A DNA stretch of 64,000 nt, from the NCBI RefSeq assembly GCF_900113185.1, contig NZ_FOZD01000002.1, positions 744,001 through 808,000 of the forward strand, in the 5' to 3' direction. Shown here one piece after another: positions 53,243-63,078 of the stretch; the first letter of the stretch is position 1; every line of letters begins with the position of its first letter. The notes under the pieces were generated by a model. It searched no databases and was not told where the DNA came from. It saw only the letters and a list, made by a program, of their open reading frames with translations. The position numbers and the translations under genes are program-made. This DNA is from Agromyces sp. CF514. Its GTDB lineage: Bacteria > Actinomycetota > Actinomycetes > Actinomycetales > Microbacteriaceae.

Positions 53243-54672
53243 CGAACGCCTCGAACCCCGTCGACCGCGAGCGCCTCAGCTCGATCGTGAAGGCCTACGA
53301 CGTCCGTGGAATCGTGGGCGACGCCCTCACCGAGCAGTCGGTCGAAGCACTCGCCGCCGCGTTCGTCGACGAGGTCGGCGCTGCCGGGGGCAGGGTCGTG
53401 GTCGGCCACGACATGCGCGACTCGTCGCCCGTGTTCGCCGAGGCGTTCGCGCGCGGCGCGACGAGCCGCGGAGCCGATGTCGTCGCGATCGGCCTCTGCT
53501 CGACCGACGAGAGCTACTACGCCTCGGGCGCGCTCGGCGCCCCGGCGGCGATGTTCACGGCCAGCCACAACCCCGCCGCCTACAACGGCATCAAGTTCTC
53601 GCGCGCCGGCGCACAGGGCATCTCGCTCGACACGGGCCTCGCAGCGATCCGCGACCGTGCGGCCGACTACCTCGAGCAGGGCATCGTGCCCGTCGACGCC
53701 CCCGGCTCGGTGCAGCCGCTCGACGTGCTCGCCGAGTACGCGGCCTACCTGCGCTCGCTCGTCGACCTGAGCGGCATCCGCCCGCTCAAGATCGTCGTCG
53801 ACGCGGGCAACGGGATGGGCGGGCTCACCGTGCCGGCCGTGCTCGGCACGGCCGCCGGCCTGTCCGAGCTGCCGCTCGAGATCGTGCCGCTCTACTTCGA
53901 GCTCGACGGCACGTTCCCCAACCACGAGGCGAACCCGCTCGAGCCGGCGAACCTGGTCGACCTCCAGAAGGCCGTCGTCGAGCACGGCGCTGACCTGGGC
54001 CTCGCGTTCGACGGCGACGCCGACCGGTGCTTCGTCGTCGACGAGCGCGGTGGAGCGGTCACCCCTTCGGCGGTGGCGGCGATCGTCGCCGTGCGCGAGA
54101 TCGCCCGCGTCGCAGCCCTCGGCGAGACCGACGTCAACGTGATCCACAACCTCATCACGTCGCGCTTCGTGCCCGAGACGATCGAGGCGGCCGGTGCGAA
54201 CCCGGTGCGAACCCGCGTCGGCCACTCGCTCATCAAGGACCGCATGAAGGAGACCGGTGCGGTCTTCGGCGGCGAGCACTCGGCTCATTACTACTTCCGC
54301 GACTTCTGGGGCGCCGACAACGGCATGCTGGCCGCGATGCACGTGCTCGCCGAGTTCGGCGCCCAGCAGGCACCGCTCTCCGAGCTGGCCGACCGCTTCA
54401 CGCCCTACGCGCTCTCCGGCGAGATCAACTCGGTCGTCGACGACGTGCCGTCGGCCTACACCCGCGTGGTCGAGGCGTTCACCGGCCGCGGCGAATTCGA
54501 CGAGCTCGACGGCCTCACGGTCTTCGGCACGACCGCCGAAGACGAGCCGTTCTGGTGGTTCAACGTGCGTCCGTCGAACACCGAGCCGCTCCTGCGCCTC
54601 AACGTCGAGGGCGCGGATACCGCGACCATGGCGGTCGTGCGCGACGAGGTGCTGGCGCTCATCCGCGCGTGA
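53239..54672 (+). CDS. manB: Phosphomannomutase/phosphoglucomutase (ManB)
   Basis: Converts mannose-6-P to mannose-1-P for GDP-mannose. The 477-residue enzyme has VKAYDVRGIVGD, the phosphoserine site TASHNPAAYNGIKFS, the magnesium loop AFDGDADRCFVVDERG, GGEHSAHYYFRDFWGADNG, and the phosphate-binding RPSNTEPLLRLNVEG. All family blocks are present. The ATG overlaps the DUF3499 stop. Confidence 0.96.
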   Translation: MTNASNPVDRERLSSIVKAYDVRGIVGDALTEQSVEALAAAFVDEVGAAGGRVVVGHDMRDSSPVFAEAFARGATSRGADVVAIGLCSTDESYYASGALGAPAAMFTASHNPAAYNGIKFSRAGAQGISLDTGLAAIRDRAADYLEQGIVPVDAPGSVQPLDVLAEYAAYLRSLVDLSGIRPLKIVVDAGNGMGGLTVPAVLGTAAGLSELPLEIVPLYFELDGTFPNHEANPLEPANLVDLQKAVVEHGADLGLAFDGDADRCFVVDERGGAVTPSAVAAIVAVREIARVAALGETDVNVIHNLITSRFVPETIEAAGANPVRTRVGHSLIKDRMKETGAVFGGEHSAHYYFRDFWGADNGMLAAMHVLAEFGAQQAPLSELADRFTPYALSGEINSVVDDVPSAYTRVVEAFTGRGEFDELDGLTVFGTTAEDEPFWWFNVRPSNTEPLLRLNVEGADTATMAVVRDEVLALIRA

Positions 54673-54840
54673 GCCCGCGCGGCGCGTAGCGAAGCGCGGC
54701 CCGAAGGGGGAGGCCCGACGACGGGCGGCCCGCCGAGGGGCGGCACCGCAGCGCGAGGCGAGCCGGCGCCGAGCGCATCCACGGCGGACTCGTGAACGCG
54801 ACCCGTGCGGAGCTCGTCGCGATCCTGCGACAATGGACGC

Positions 54841-56319
54841 ATGACGCTCGCCGAGACATCCGCCCTCCCGTTCAAGGTCGCCGACCTCTCCCTCGCCGAG
54901 GCAGGGCGCCACCAGCTCCGCCTCGCCGAGAACGAGATGCCCGGCCTCATGGCCCTCCGCGAGGAGTTCGGCCCGTCCCAGCCGCTCGCGGGTGCACGCA
55001 TCGCCGGCAGCCTGCACATGACCGTGCAGACGGCCGTGCTCATCGAGACGCTCGTGGCCCTCGGCGCGCAGGTGCGCTGGGCGAGCTGCAACATCTTCTC
55101 CACGCAGAATGAAGCCGCCGCGGCGATCGCGGTCGGCCCCGACGGCACGCCAGAGGCTCCCGCCGGCGTGCCCGTGTTCGCGTGGAAGGGCGAGACGCTC
55201 GAAGAGTACTGGTGGTGCACCGACCGCATCTTCGACTGGAGCGCCGAGGCCGCCGCAGCCGGTGCCGACTGGATCGGCCCGAACATGATCCTCGACGACG
55301 GCGGCGACGCGACGCTGCTCGTGCACGACGGCCGCGCGTTCGAGCTCGCGGGCGCGGTGCCCGCGACCCCCGCCGACGCGAGCCACGAGTACGGAGTCGT
55401 GCTCGACACGCTCCGCCGTTCGCTCGAGGCGAGCCCCGACCGCTGGACCCGCATCGCCGACGAGCTCAAGGGCGTCACCGAAGAGACCACCACCGGCGTG
55501 CACCGCCTCTACGAGCTGCACGCGAAGGGCGAGCTGCGGTTCCCGGCCATCAACGTCAACGACTCGGTCACGAAGTCGAAGTTCGACAACAAGTACGGCA
55601 TCCGCCACTCGCTTCCCGACGGCCTGAACCGCGCGACCGACGTGCTCATGGGCGGCAAGGTCGCATTCGTCGTCGGCTACGGCGACGTCGGAAAGGGCGC
55701 GGCCGAGGCGCTGCGCGGGCAGGGCGCTCGCGTCATCGTCTCCGAGGTCGACCCGATCTGCGCACTCCAGGCCGCCATGGACGGCTACCAGGTGGCGCGC
55801 GTCGACGACGTGGTCGGCGAGGTCGACATCTTCGTCACCTGCACGGGCAACAAGGATGTGCTTCGCCTCGAGCACATGCTCGCCATGAAGCACCTCGCCA
55901 TCGTCTCGAACGTCGGCCACTTCGACAACGAGATCGACATGGCCGGCCTCGAGGCGCTCGAGGGCGCCGAGAAGGTCGAGATCAAGCCGCAGGTGCACGA
56001 GTGGCGACTGCCGACGGGCCGGTCGATCCTCGTGCTCTCCGAGGGCCGCCTCATGAACCTCGGCAACGCCACCGGCCACCCGTCGTTCGTCATGTCGAAC
56101 TCGTTCACCAACCAGGTGCTCGCCCAGATCGAGCTCTGGACCAGGCCCGAGCAGTACCCGGTCGGCGTCTACGTGCTGCCGAAGCACCTCGACGAGAAGG
56201 TCGCCCGACTGCACCTCGACTCCCTCGGCGTCCAGCTCACCGAGCTCAGCCCCGAGCAGGCCGCCTACATCGGCGTCCCGGTCGAGGGCCCCTACAAGGT
56301 CGACCACTACCGGTACTGA
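54841..56319 (+). CDS. ahcY: Adenosylhomocysteinase (AhcY/SahH)
   Basis: Hydrolyses S-adenosylhomocysteine, the product of methyltransferases. The 492-residue protein has [50 protein letters not shown], the lysine and aspartate in [13 protein letters not shown], the NAD site [27 protein letters not shown] and the C-terminal [10 protein letters not shown]. The ATG at 54841 gives the standard N-terminus; I see no clear ribosome site, so a leaderless message is possible. The 168 bases upstream hold no gene. A long terminator follows. Confidence 0.97.
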   Translation: MTLAETSALPFKVADLSLAEAGRHQLRLAENEMPGLMALREEFGPSQPLAGARIAGSLHMTVQTAVLIETLVALGAQVRWASCNIFSTQNEAAAAIAVGPDGTPEAPAGVPVFAWKGETLEEYWWCTDRIFDWSAEAAAAGADWIGPNMILDDGGDATLLVHDGRAFELAGAVPATPADASHEYGVVLDTLRRSLEASPDRWTRIADELKGVTEETTTGVHRLYELHAKGELRFPAINVNDSVTKSKFDNKYGIRHSLPDGLNRATDVLMGGKVAFVVGYGDVGKGAAEALRGQGARVIVSEVDPICALQAAMDGYQVARVDDVVGEVDIFVTCTGNKDVLRLEHMLAMKHLAIVSNVGHFDNEIDMAGLEALEGAEKVEIKPQVHEWRLPTGRSILVLSEGRLMNLGNATGHPSFVMSNSFTNQVLAQIELWTRPEQYPVGVYVLPKHLDEKVARLHLDSLGVQLTELSPEQAAYIGVPVEGPYKVDHYRY

Positions 56320-56337
56320 TCGGTCGCCTCTCGCATC

Positions 56338-56385
56338 GAGCGGGGCGGATGCCGCGGGCGCGCGCCTGCGGCATCCGCCCCGCTC
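56338..56385. terminator. Bidirectional terminator between ahcY and the RDD gene
   Basis: Perfect 18-base stem: 56338-56355 pairs with 56368-56385, with a 12-base loop and T-containing CTTGCG after it. The stem contains GGATGCCGC and its complement GCGGCATCC, as at 42396. Confidence 0.9.
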
Positions 56386-56463
56386 TTGCGTGTCCGGCGC
56401 AGCGTGCTCGTGCGCCGGGCCGGCACGCCGTGCGCGCAGCGAGGAGCGTGCCGGCCCGCGGAC

Positions 56464-57312
56464 TCAGCGCCGGGGGAAGCCGGTCGGCGCTGCCGTGAGC
56501 ACCGGCTCGAGCGCCGCGAGGCGGACGCGTTCGAGCTCGAGCGCACGCGCGTCGCGAGCGCGGCGCAGGGCGACGACGCCCGCCAGGAACGGCTCGGGCG
56601 CGGCGTCGGGCATCGGCGAGACGAACGGCGCGACCTCGGCTGCGAGCGATGCGGCGAGGCGTGCGCGGCTCTCGGGCGCGAGCTGCGCGACGTTCTCGAA
56701 GAACGAGGCGACGCGGCGCGCAAGCGGATCGGGCAGGCGCGCGACGTCGGCGATCGACGCCCACGGGACGAGCGAGGTCGGCACGTCGAAGGGGTTCGAG
56801 GGCACGGCGGGCACGCGCTCGACCTGCGCGTGGGTGCCGGCGAGCAGGTCGCCCAGTCGCTTGGACGAGGGGTTCAGGAAGCCGACGAGCACCGCGAGGC
56901 CGCCGAACGTGAGGTAGATCTCGAGCACCCCGGTGAGGGCGCGGATGAACGCGTGCCGGAACCCGATCGCGCCGCCGTCGTCGCGCACGACGCGCAGGCC
57001 CATCGCCAGCTTGCCGAGCGACCGGCCGCGCGAAGCGGTCTCCACCGCGGTCGGCACGACGATGATGACGAGCACGACGCCGCCGATCGCGATCGCGCGG
57101 AGCGCGGCGTCGTCGACCGTGAGCCCCGCACCGGTGGCGATGAGCGCCATGCCCACGAGGAGGGCGATCGAGACGAGCACGTCGATGATCGTGCCGCCGC
57201 CGCGGATGAGGGCGGACGCCGGTCGCAGGTCGAGCGCGACGGCCTCGCCGATGACCACGCCATCGTCGTCGTGCCGGGCGGCGCCGGTGCGGGCGTGGGT
57301 GGCGTCGACCAT
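56464..57312 (-). CDS. RDD-family membrane protein
   Basis: 282 residues. The RDD domain spans about 25-150: ALIRGGGTIIDVLVSIALLV (the R and D of the name), a second helix at IAIGGVVLVIIVV and a third in the ALTGVLEIYLTF stretch, with RGRSLGKLAMGLRVVRDDG between. A long helical tail (about 155-282) is not part of the family. It is divergent from the SpoIIM-like gene, with only 17 bases between starts, and both recur together in actinobacteria. Function unknown. Confidence 0.88.
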   Translation of the reverse strand: MVDATHARTGAARHDDDGVVIGEAVALDLRPASALIRGGGTIIDVLVSIALLVGMALIATGAGLTVDDAALRAIAIGGVVLVIIVVPTAVETASRGRSLGKLAMGLRVVRDDGGAIGFRHAFIRALTGVLEIYLTFGGLAVLVGFLNPSSKRLGDLLAGTHAQVERVPAVPSNPFDVPTSLVPWASIADVARLPDPLARRVASFFENVAQLAPESRARLAASLAAEVAPFVSPMPDAAPEPFLAGVVALRRARDARALELERVRLAALEPVLTAAPTGFPRR

Positions 57313-57315
57313 GGC

Positions 57316-57322
57316 TAGTATT
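57316..57322. promoter_or_regulatory. Shared leaderless promoter region of the RDD and SpoIIM-like genes
   Basis: Plus strand TAGTAT (57316-57321), eight bases before the ATG at 57330. Minus strand AATACT (57322-57317), four bases before the ATG at 57312. The two -10 boxes are the same bases read in both directions. Confidence 0.45.
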
Positions 57323-57329
57323 CAAGCAG

Positions 57330-58325
57330 ATGGACCTCGACGCGCTCGCCTCAGCACGCCATGACGAATGGCAGCGGCTCGACGCGCTCGGCCGTGCGAA
57401 CCGGCTCACCGGCCCAGAGGCCGATGAGCTCATCGAGCGCTATCAGGGTGTCGCCTCAGATCTCTCGCTCGTGCAGACGACCGTCGGGTCGACCGCGCTC
57501 GGCGACCGGCTCTCGATCTCGCTCGCGAAGGCGCGCCTGAAGTTCACCGGCGCGTCCGAGAACCCGCTGAAGCTCTTCACCCGCTTCGCGGTGGTCGACC
57601 TGCCCGCGGCCCTCTACCGGGTGCGCTGGCTGACGCTCGCGGTCGCCGTCGCGACCGTGGTCGTCGCCGGGCTGTACGCCTGGTGGATCGCCGCCGACCC
57701 GCGGGTGCTGGCGACGCTCGGCGACGAGGCCGAGTTGCAGCAGCTCGCCGACGAGGGGTTCGTGGCCTACTACTCCGAGAATCCGGCGGCGTCGTTCGCG
57801 GGCTCGGTCTGGACGAACAACGCGTGGATCGCCGCCCAGTGCGTCGCGTTCGGCATCACCGGCGTCTGGGTGCCCGTGGTCATCATGCAGAACGCGCAGA
57901 ACCTCGGCGTCACGGCGGCGATCATGTTCGCCTACGACGAGGCCGACACGTTCTTCCTCTACATCACGCCGCACGGCCTGCTCGAGCTCACGTGCGTGTT
58001 CGTCGCGGCGGCCGCGGGCCTGCGCATCTTCTGGGCCTGGGTCGCTCCGGGCCGGCGTCCGCGCGGCGTCGCCCTGGCCGAAGACGCCAGGGCGCTGTTC
58101 ACGGTCGCGATCGGACTCGTGTTCTTCCTCTTCGTCTCAGGACTCATCGAGGGTTTCGTGACCCCTGCACCGTGGCCGTGGCCGGTGAAGATCGGCATCG
58201 GCGTGCTCGCGCTCGGCGGATTCCTCGCGTACATGCTCGTCCTCGGGCGTCGCGCGGCGAAGGCCGGGGCGACCGGCGACCTCGACGAGTTCGAGGCGGG
58301 GGCGACCCGCATCGTCGCCGGCTGA
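57330..58325 (+). CDS. Stage II sporulation protein M-like (SpoIIM/DUF95) membrane protein
   Basis: 331 residues. The N-terminal half has a soluble helical part (WQRLDALGRANRLTGPEADEL, RYQGVASDLSLVQ), then about five membrane segments. The family mark is AYYSENPAASFAGSVWTNNAWIAAQCVAFG and FFLYITPHGLLELTCVF. In Bacillus SpoIIM takes part in engulfment, but in non-sporulating actinobacteria its role is unknown; co-occurrence with RDD and DUF58/MoxR genes suggests membrane or envelope upkeep. Confidence 0.88.
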   Translation: MDLDALASARHDEWQRLDALGRANRLTGPEADELIERYQGVASDLSLVQTTVGSTALGDRLSISLAKARLKFTGASENPLKLFTRFAVVDLPAALYRVRWLTLAVAVATVVVAGLYAWWIAADPRVLATLGDEAELQQLADEGFVAYYSENPAASFAGSVWTNNAWIAAQCVAFGITGVWVPVVIMQNAQNLGVTAAIMFAYDEADTFFLYITPHGLLELTCVFVAAAAGLRIFWAWVAPGRRPRGVALAEDARALFTVAIGLVFFLFVSGLIEGFVTPAPWPWPVKIGIGVLALGGFLAYMLVLGRRAAKAGATGDLDEFEAGATRIVAG

Positions 58326-58366
58326 ACGCACGGCCCGTCGCCGCGGCATCCGCGGCCCGAGAAGCC

Positions 58367-58401
58367 GAATGGCGGATGCCCCGTGAGGACATCCGCCATT
58401 C
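58367..58401. terminator. Terminator between SpoIIM-like gene and aquaporin
   Basis: 12-base stem, GAATGGCGGATG (58367-58378) with its complement at 58390-58401, and an 11-base loop. Just before it is a shorter palindrome GCCGCGG-CAT-CCGCGGC at 58340-58356. Confidence 0.78.
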
Positions 58402-58418
58402 GCGACCGCGTGCGCGGA

Positions 58419-59198
58419 CTACGCCGAGAGCTTCGCGGCCCGGTCGAAGACCGCCTTGAAGATGAACCCGCCGATGACCGCGCCGAGGATCGGGGCGACG
58501 ATCGAGAGCCAGACCTGGCCGAGCGCCTCGGTGCCGCCGTAGATCGCGGTCGCGATCGAACGGGCCGGGTTGAACGAGGCGTTCGTGATCGGGATCGCGA
58601 TGAGCGCGAGCACCGTGAGGGTCAGGCCGATCGCGAGGGGCGCGAAGCTCGCCGCCGAACGCCCGGCGCTCGTGACGCCGAGGATCACGAAGAGGAAGAC
58701 CGCGGTGGTGAAGGTCTCGGCGAGGAACGCCGAGACGACGCCGTAGCCGCCGGGGGAGAGCTCGTCGTACCCGGTCGAGGCGCCCTGGAAGACCGCCGAG
58801 TCGTAGCCGGTCGGGCCGTTCGCGACGATCAGGAGCAGCAGGGTGGAACCGAGTACCGCGCCGACGAGCTGGGCGGCGATGTAGGGGAACGCCTCCTTCC
58901 AGCCGAAGCGACCGGCGACCGCGAGCCCGAGGGTCACCGCGGGGTTGAAGTGGCCGCCCGAGATCGGACCGAACGCGTAGGCCGCGACGAGCACGCTGAG
59001 GCCGAGCGCGAGGGCGACGCCGAGGAACCCGACGTTCAGCCCGCCCTCGCCGCCGGCGAACCCGGCCGCGAAGATCGCGGTGCCGATGACGCCGAAGACG
59101 AGGATGAAGGTGCCGAGCACCTCTGCGGTGAGTTTCTGGGCCGTCGACGGTGCAGCGACGGCGGGAGCCGTGGCGACGGCGGGAGTCGTATCGGACAT
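58419..59198 (-). CDS. aqpZ: Aquaporin / MIP-family channel
   Basis: 259 residues with six membrane segments and the two pore motifs, GGHFNPAVTLG (first NPA) and NASFNPARSI (second NPA). The arginine after the second NPA is present. A DELSPGGYGV loop sits before the fifth helix. These features suggest a water channel (AqpZ-like) rather than a glycerol facilitator, but selectivity is not certain. AAAGGA precedes the ATG at 59198. It sits between the SpoIIM-like and DUF58 genes and has no obvious functional link to them. Confidence 0.93.
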   Translation of the reverse strand: MSDTTPAVATAPAVAAPSTAQKLTAEVLGTFILVFGVIGTAIFAAGFAGGEGGLNVGFLGVALALGLSVLVAAYAFGPISGGHFNPAVTLGLAVAGRFGWKEAFPYIAAQLVGAVLGSTLLLLIVANGPTGYDSAVFQGASTGYDELSPGGYGVVSAFLAETFTTAVFLFVILGVTSAGRSAASFAPLAIGLTLTVLALIAIPITNASFNPARSIATAIYGGTEALGQVWLSIVAPILGAVIGGFIFKAVFDRAAKLSA

Positions 59199-59400
59199 GA
59201 CCGATCCTTTCGTAGGGATGGTGGGGAGAACACGAGTGATGCGTGTGGAACGGCGCGCCCCCCAGCTGCCGTTCGATGCGACGATATCCACCGCGCTGCG
59301 GCATGCACGGCACATTCACCCTCCATGTCCGAATCGTTATCCGAACCGACGCGCGGGCGACACACGTCGACGCATCGTGTCATCCGCGGCCCGGCGGCCG

Positions 59401-60738
59401 TCAGAGCAGGCCGGCCGACTTCAGCTCGAGATAGCGGTCGGCGAGCGCCGGGGGCAGGTCGTGCGGGGCCGCCGACACCGCGTGCGCACCCGACTGGCGG
59501 ATCGCCGCGGCCACGCGGTCGACGTCGAGGCGCGCGCGCTCCGCGGAGGCGGCGAGGTAGGCCTCGTCGAGGGTCTCGCGGCGCCCTGCCGAGGCATCCG
59601 TCTCGGGGTCCTGCACCGAGGCGACGAGCACGGTGTGCCTCGCCGTCAGCTGCGGCAGCACCGAGAGCAGGCCGCGCGTGGACCCGGGGGAGTCGGCTGC
59701 CGTGAGCAGCACGACCAGCGCGCGTCGGCTCGTGACGGCTCGGATCTGCGCGGGCAGCCCGGTCCAGTCCGCCTCGATGAGCTCGGCCTCGACCCCGGCC
59801 ATGGCGTCGACGAGGCGCGGAAGCAGCTGCGGGCCCGTGACCCCCGTCACGCGAGCGCGTGCGCGGCGGTCCCAGGCGAAGAAGTCGACGCGGTCGCCCG
59901 CATGGGTCGCGAGTGCCGAGAGCAGCAGCGTGGACTCCCACGCGGTGTCGAGTCGCGGCTCGTCGGCCACGCGCGCGGCCGCCGTGCGCGAGGTGTCGGC
60001 GACGATCACGATGCGACGGTCGCGCTCGGGCCGCCACGTGCGCACCATGAGCTTCGTGCCGCCGCGGGCCGCCGGATCGACGTGCCTGGCGGTCGCCCGC
60101 CAGTCGATCGAGCGCACGTCGTCGCCGCGCACGTACTCGCGGATCGAGTCGAACTCGGTGCCCTGGCCGCGCACGAGCATGGGCGTGCGCCCGTCGAGCT
60201 CGCGCAGGCGCGTGAGCCGCGACGGCAGGTGCACGCGAGAGTGGAACGGCGGCAGCACGCGCAGGCGCCCGGGCGCCGCGAGCGTCGCCTGACGGCACCA
60301 CAGTCCCATCGGGCCCGCCGAGCGGATCGTCACCTGCTCGGTGCGCCGGTCGCCTCGGCGCCACGGGGTCAGCTGCAGTCGCAGGCTCCGTCGCTCGCCC
60401 GCGGCGATGCGGAGCCGGGTGCGGTTCGGACCGGCGACCCCGGCGGACGGCTCCCACCCGTCGCGCACGGTGGCGCGCAGCATCCGCTCGCCCGTGTTGA
60501 CGACCGCGAGCGTCGAGGTGACGGGTTCGCCGAGGCGCACCCGCTCGGGCAGGTCGCGCTCGAGCGAGACCCGTCGCGGCGAGCCGGCGAGCGAGAGGTC
60601 GAGCACGCCCAGTCCGATCGACACGGCGAGCCACCCGAGCAGCGCGAGCCACGCGGCATCCGACCCTGAGAACCCCGCGACGACGACGGGCACGACGCCG
60701 AGGGCGACGAGCAGCACGAACCGACCGGTTACCTCCAT
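59401..60738 (-). CDS. DUF58-domain protein
   Basis: 445 residues. Two hydrophobic helices at the N-terminus (about 6-45) are followed by a soluble region with the DUF58 core: SIREYVRGDDVRSIDWRATA, the usual TKLMVRTWRPERDRRIVIV and a von Willebrand-like VVLLTAADSPG. Partner of the MoxR ATPase, which is encoded one base upstream. This pair occurs widely and is thought to help assemble or fold protein complexes. Confidence 0.93.
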   Translation of the reverse strand: MEVTGRFVLLVALGVVPVVVAGFSGSDAAWLALLGWLAVSIGLGVLDLSLAGSPRRVSLERDLPERVRLGEPVTSTLAVVNTGERMLRATVRDGWEPSAGVAGPNRTRLRIAAGERRSLRLQLTPWRRGDRRTEQVTIRSAGPMGLWCRQATLAAPGRLRVLPPFHSRVHLPSRLTRLRELDGRTPMLVRGQGTEFDSIREYVRGDDVRSIDWRATARHVDPAARGGTKLMVRTWRPERDRRIVIVADTSRTAAARVADEPRLDTAWESTLLLSALATHAGDRVDFFAWDRRARARVTGVTGPQLLPRLVDAMAGVEAELIEADWTGLPAQIRAVTSRRALVVLLTAADSPGSTRGLLSVLPQLTARHTVLVASVQDPETDASAGRRETLDEAYLAASAERARLDVDRVAAAIRQSGAHAVSAAPHDLPPALADRYLELKSAGLL

Positions 60739-60739
60739 G

Positions 60740-61723
60740 TCAGAGCGGCACCTGCACCTGCTGCATGATCGCGCGCAGCACCGCGTCGACCGAGACGCCC
60801 TCGAGTTCGGCCTCGGGCCGCAGCTGCACGCGGTGACGCCACACGGGCAGCAGCATCGCCTGCACGTGGTCGGGCGTCACCGACTCGTAGCCCGAGAGCC
60901 ATGCCCACGCCTTCGAGGCCGCGAGCAGGCCGGTCGACGCGCGCGGGCTCACGCCGAGGCGCAACGACGGGCTGAGCCGGCTCGCGCGGGCCAGGTCGAC
61001 GAGGTAGGCGAGCACGTCGTCGGAGACGCGCACGGATGCCGCGGCGAGCCGCGCGGCCTCGAGCTCGTCCGCGTCGAGCACCGCCTCGACGCCGGCCGCA
61101 GCGAGGTCGTGCGGGTCGAAGCCGTCTGCGTGACGTCGGAGGATCGTGAACTCGGCGTCGCGCTCGGGCACGTCGAGCACGAGCTTCAACAGGAACCGGT
61201 CGAGCTGCGCCTCGGGCAGCGAGTAGGTGCCCTCGTACTCGATCGGGTTCTGGGTGGCCGCGACGAGGAACGGCTCGGGCAGCGGGCGCGTGACGCCGTC
61301 GGCCGAGACCTGTCGCTCCTCCATGGCCTCGAGCAGCGCCGACTGGGTCTTCGGCGGCGTGCGGTTGATCTCGTCGGCGAGCAGGATGTTCGTGAACACC
61401 GGCCCCTCGCGGAACGCGAACTCGCCCGTGCGCGGATCGAAGGCGAGCGAACCCGTGACGTCGCCCGGCATGAGGTCGGGCGTGAACTGCAGGCGCCGGG
61501 TCTGCAGGTCGAGCGTGCGCGTGAGCGTGCGCACGAGCAGCGTCTTCGCGACGCCGGGCACGCCCTCGAGCAGGACATGCCCGCGCGCGAGGAGCGCGAT
61601 GATGAGGCCGGTGACGGCGCCGTCCTGGCCGACGACGGCCTTGCCGACCTCGAGGCGCACGCGGTTCAGCGCCTCGCGCAGCCGGGCGTCGTCCGTGGTG
61701 CTCGTGGGGGTCGTGTCGGTCAT
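60740..61723 (-). CDS. MoxR-family AAA+ ATPase
   Basis: 327 residues. Walker A is VLLEGVPGVAKTLLVR, Walker B is NILLADEINRTPPKTQSALLEAMEE, sensor 1 is VAATQNPIEYEGTYSLPEAQLDRF, and the C-terminal lid has LGVSPRASTGLLAASKAWAW. The operon order DUF4129-DUF4350-MoxR-DUF58 is typical of this module. The ATG overlaps the DUF4350 stop by four bases. Confidence 0.96.
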   Translation of the reverse strand: MTDTTPTSTTDDARLREALNRVRLEVGKAVVGQDGAVTGLIIALLARGHVLLEGVPGVAKTLLVRTLTRTLDLQTRRLQFTPDLMPGDVTGSLAFDPRTGEFAFREGPVFTNILLADEINRTPPKTQSALLEAMEERQVSADGVTRPLPEPFLVAATQNPIEYEGTYSLPEAQLDRFLLKLVLDVPERDAEFTILRRHADGFDPHDLAAAGVEAVLDADELEAARLAAASVRVSDDVLAYLVDLARASRLSPSLRLGVSPRASTGLLAASKAWAWLSGYESVTPDHVQAMLLPVWRHRVQLRPEAELEGVSVDAVLRAIMQQVQVPL

Positions 61724-63078
61724 CGCTGCCTTCCTGGCGGATCGTCGGTGGAGGTCTCGGCGGCCGGGCCGCCGTGCACTGCTCGGGCGGGGCGGACGGC
61801 CGCCGCCACGTCGTGTTCGAGGTCGTCGAGGGCGCGGGCGAGTGCGACGAATCGGCCGTCGCCGTCGGGCGCCTCGTCGACGAGCAGGTGCACGACGGAT
61901 GTCGCCTCGCGCCCGGTCGCGGAAGCGGCGGCCTGCGCGATCGCCGTCGCGTCGGTCGTGCGCGGCAGGCGCAGCAGGGTCGCGAGCCGCCCGATCGCGG
62001 CCATGCGCATCTGGTCGAGCGCGTGCGTGCGCTGCGCGGAGCGCGCGTAGAGCCGGGCGCGACCCTGCGTGCTCTCGCCGGCGCGCACCGTGACGGGCAG
62101 TCGCTCGACGACGAGCGGGCCGAACCGGCGGCCGCGCCAGAGACCCGCCACCACGGTCACGACCGTCGCGAGCACGAGCACCGGGCTGACCCAGCCCGGC
62201 GTGAGCTCGCCGAGCGTGGGTGCGTCGACGGCCTCGGCGTCGCCGGGGCCGGGCAGGTACCAGACGAGGTCGCGCGTCGCCCCGAGCAGTCCGATCGCGA
62301 AGGCGGCGTTGCCCGCCTCGTCGATGCGCGAGTTCTCGAACACGGTGGTCGACGCGACGAGCGACACGGCATCGGATGCCCCGGCGACGCCATCGTCGCC
62401 CGCGCGGATCGCCGCGGCGAAGCCGTCGCCCTCGGCGAAGCAGCCGTTCCAGCCGGCCTCGCGGGCGTCGCCGTCGATCGTCAGCAGCCGCTGACCGTCT
62501 GAAAGCTCCTCGGCCCGTGTCGCGGCGCCGACCTCGCACGAGACGTCGTCGAGCGCGCCCTCGGCGGCACCGGCCAGCCGCACGCCGGGGGCGAGCTCTT
62601 CGAGCGCGCGGAACCCCGGCTCGACGACCACGAGCCGAGCGCCGCTGCCGGCCAGCTCGTCGAGGCGCGCAGCGTCGAGCGTGCCGAACTCGTCGTAGAG
62701 CAGCACCGTGGCGTCGCCGGCCCGGTCGACGGCGTCGAGCGCCGTGCCCAGCGAACGCGCGACCGCGACGTCGACGTCGTGCGCGCGGAGCACCTCGACC
62801 AGTGCGCCCGAGCCCGCAGCGCCCGGACTCTCGGGGTCGAGCCGGCCGCCGGGTGCGCCGATGCCGCCCTGCAGCACGAACAGCGCGACGACGCCGACCG
62901 CGAGCACGGCGGCGAGCACGACCCACGTGCGCCCGCGTCGGAACTGCGCGCGGGCCGTCGGGGTGATCGCCGCAGCGTCGCCCGCGCCGCCCGATCCGCC
63001 TGCGGGGGCCGGCGGAGTCGTCGACACGGGAGCGCCGGACGCCTCGGCCGAGGTCTCGACGGTGGGGGAGGCGCTCAT
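61720..63078 (-). CDS. DUF4350-domain membrane protein
   Basis: 452 residues. A disordered Ala/Pro-rich start, then a signal-anchor (about 52-70, WVVLAAVLAVGVVALFV), an outer domain (about 75-290) with RLDPESPGAAGSGALVEVLRAHDVDV typical of DUF4350, and a second helix (about 302-320). A cytoplasmic C-terminal part follows. Substrate unknown. Overlaps both neighbours (ATGA on each side). Confidence 0.87.
   Translation of the reverse strand: MSASPTVETSAEASGAPVSTTPPAPAGGSGGAGDAAAITPTARAQFRRGRTWVVLAAVLAVGVVALFVLQGGIGAPGGRLDPESPGAAGSGALVEVLRAHDVDVAVARSLGTALDAVDRAGDATVLLYDEFGTLDAARLDELAGSGARLVVVEPGFRALEELAPGVRLAGAAEGALDDVSCEVGAATRAEELSDGQRLLTIDGDAREAGWNGCFAEGDGFAAAIRAGDDGVAGASDAVSLVASTTVFENSRIDEAGNAAFAIGLLGATRDLVWYLPGPGDAEAVDAPTLGELTPGWVSPVLVLATVVTVVAGLWRGRRFGPLVVERLPVTVRAGESTQGRARLYARSAQRTHALDQMRMAAIGRLATLLRLPRTTDATAIAQAAASATGREATSVVHLLVDEAPDGDGRFVALARALDDLEHDVAAAVRPARAVHGGPAAETSTDDPPGRQR

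Noticed and set aside
54720..54800. Possible SAH riboswitch before ahcY (CCGAGGGGCGG and later GAGGCGAGCC)
   Set aside because: Only fragments resemble the consensus; the stem that should pair with CCGAG ends in AGGCGAGC rather than AGGCUCG, and no matching pseudoknot is seen. A covariance-model search would decide.
53143..56307. A 1054-codon open frame on the minus strand
   Set aside because: Antisense of manB and ahcY, low-complexity charged translation, no family.
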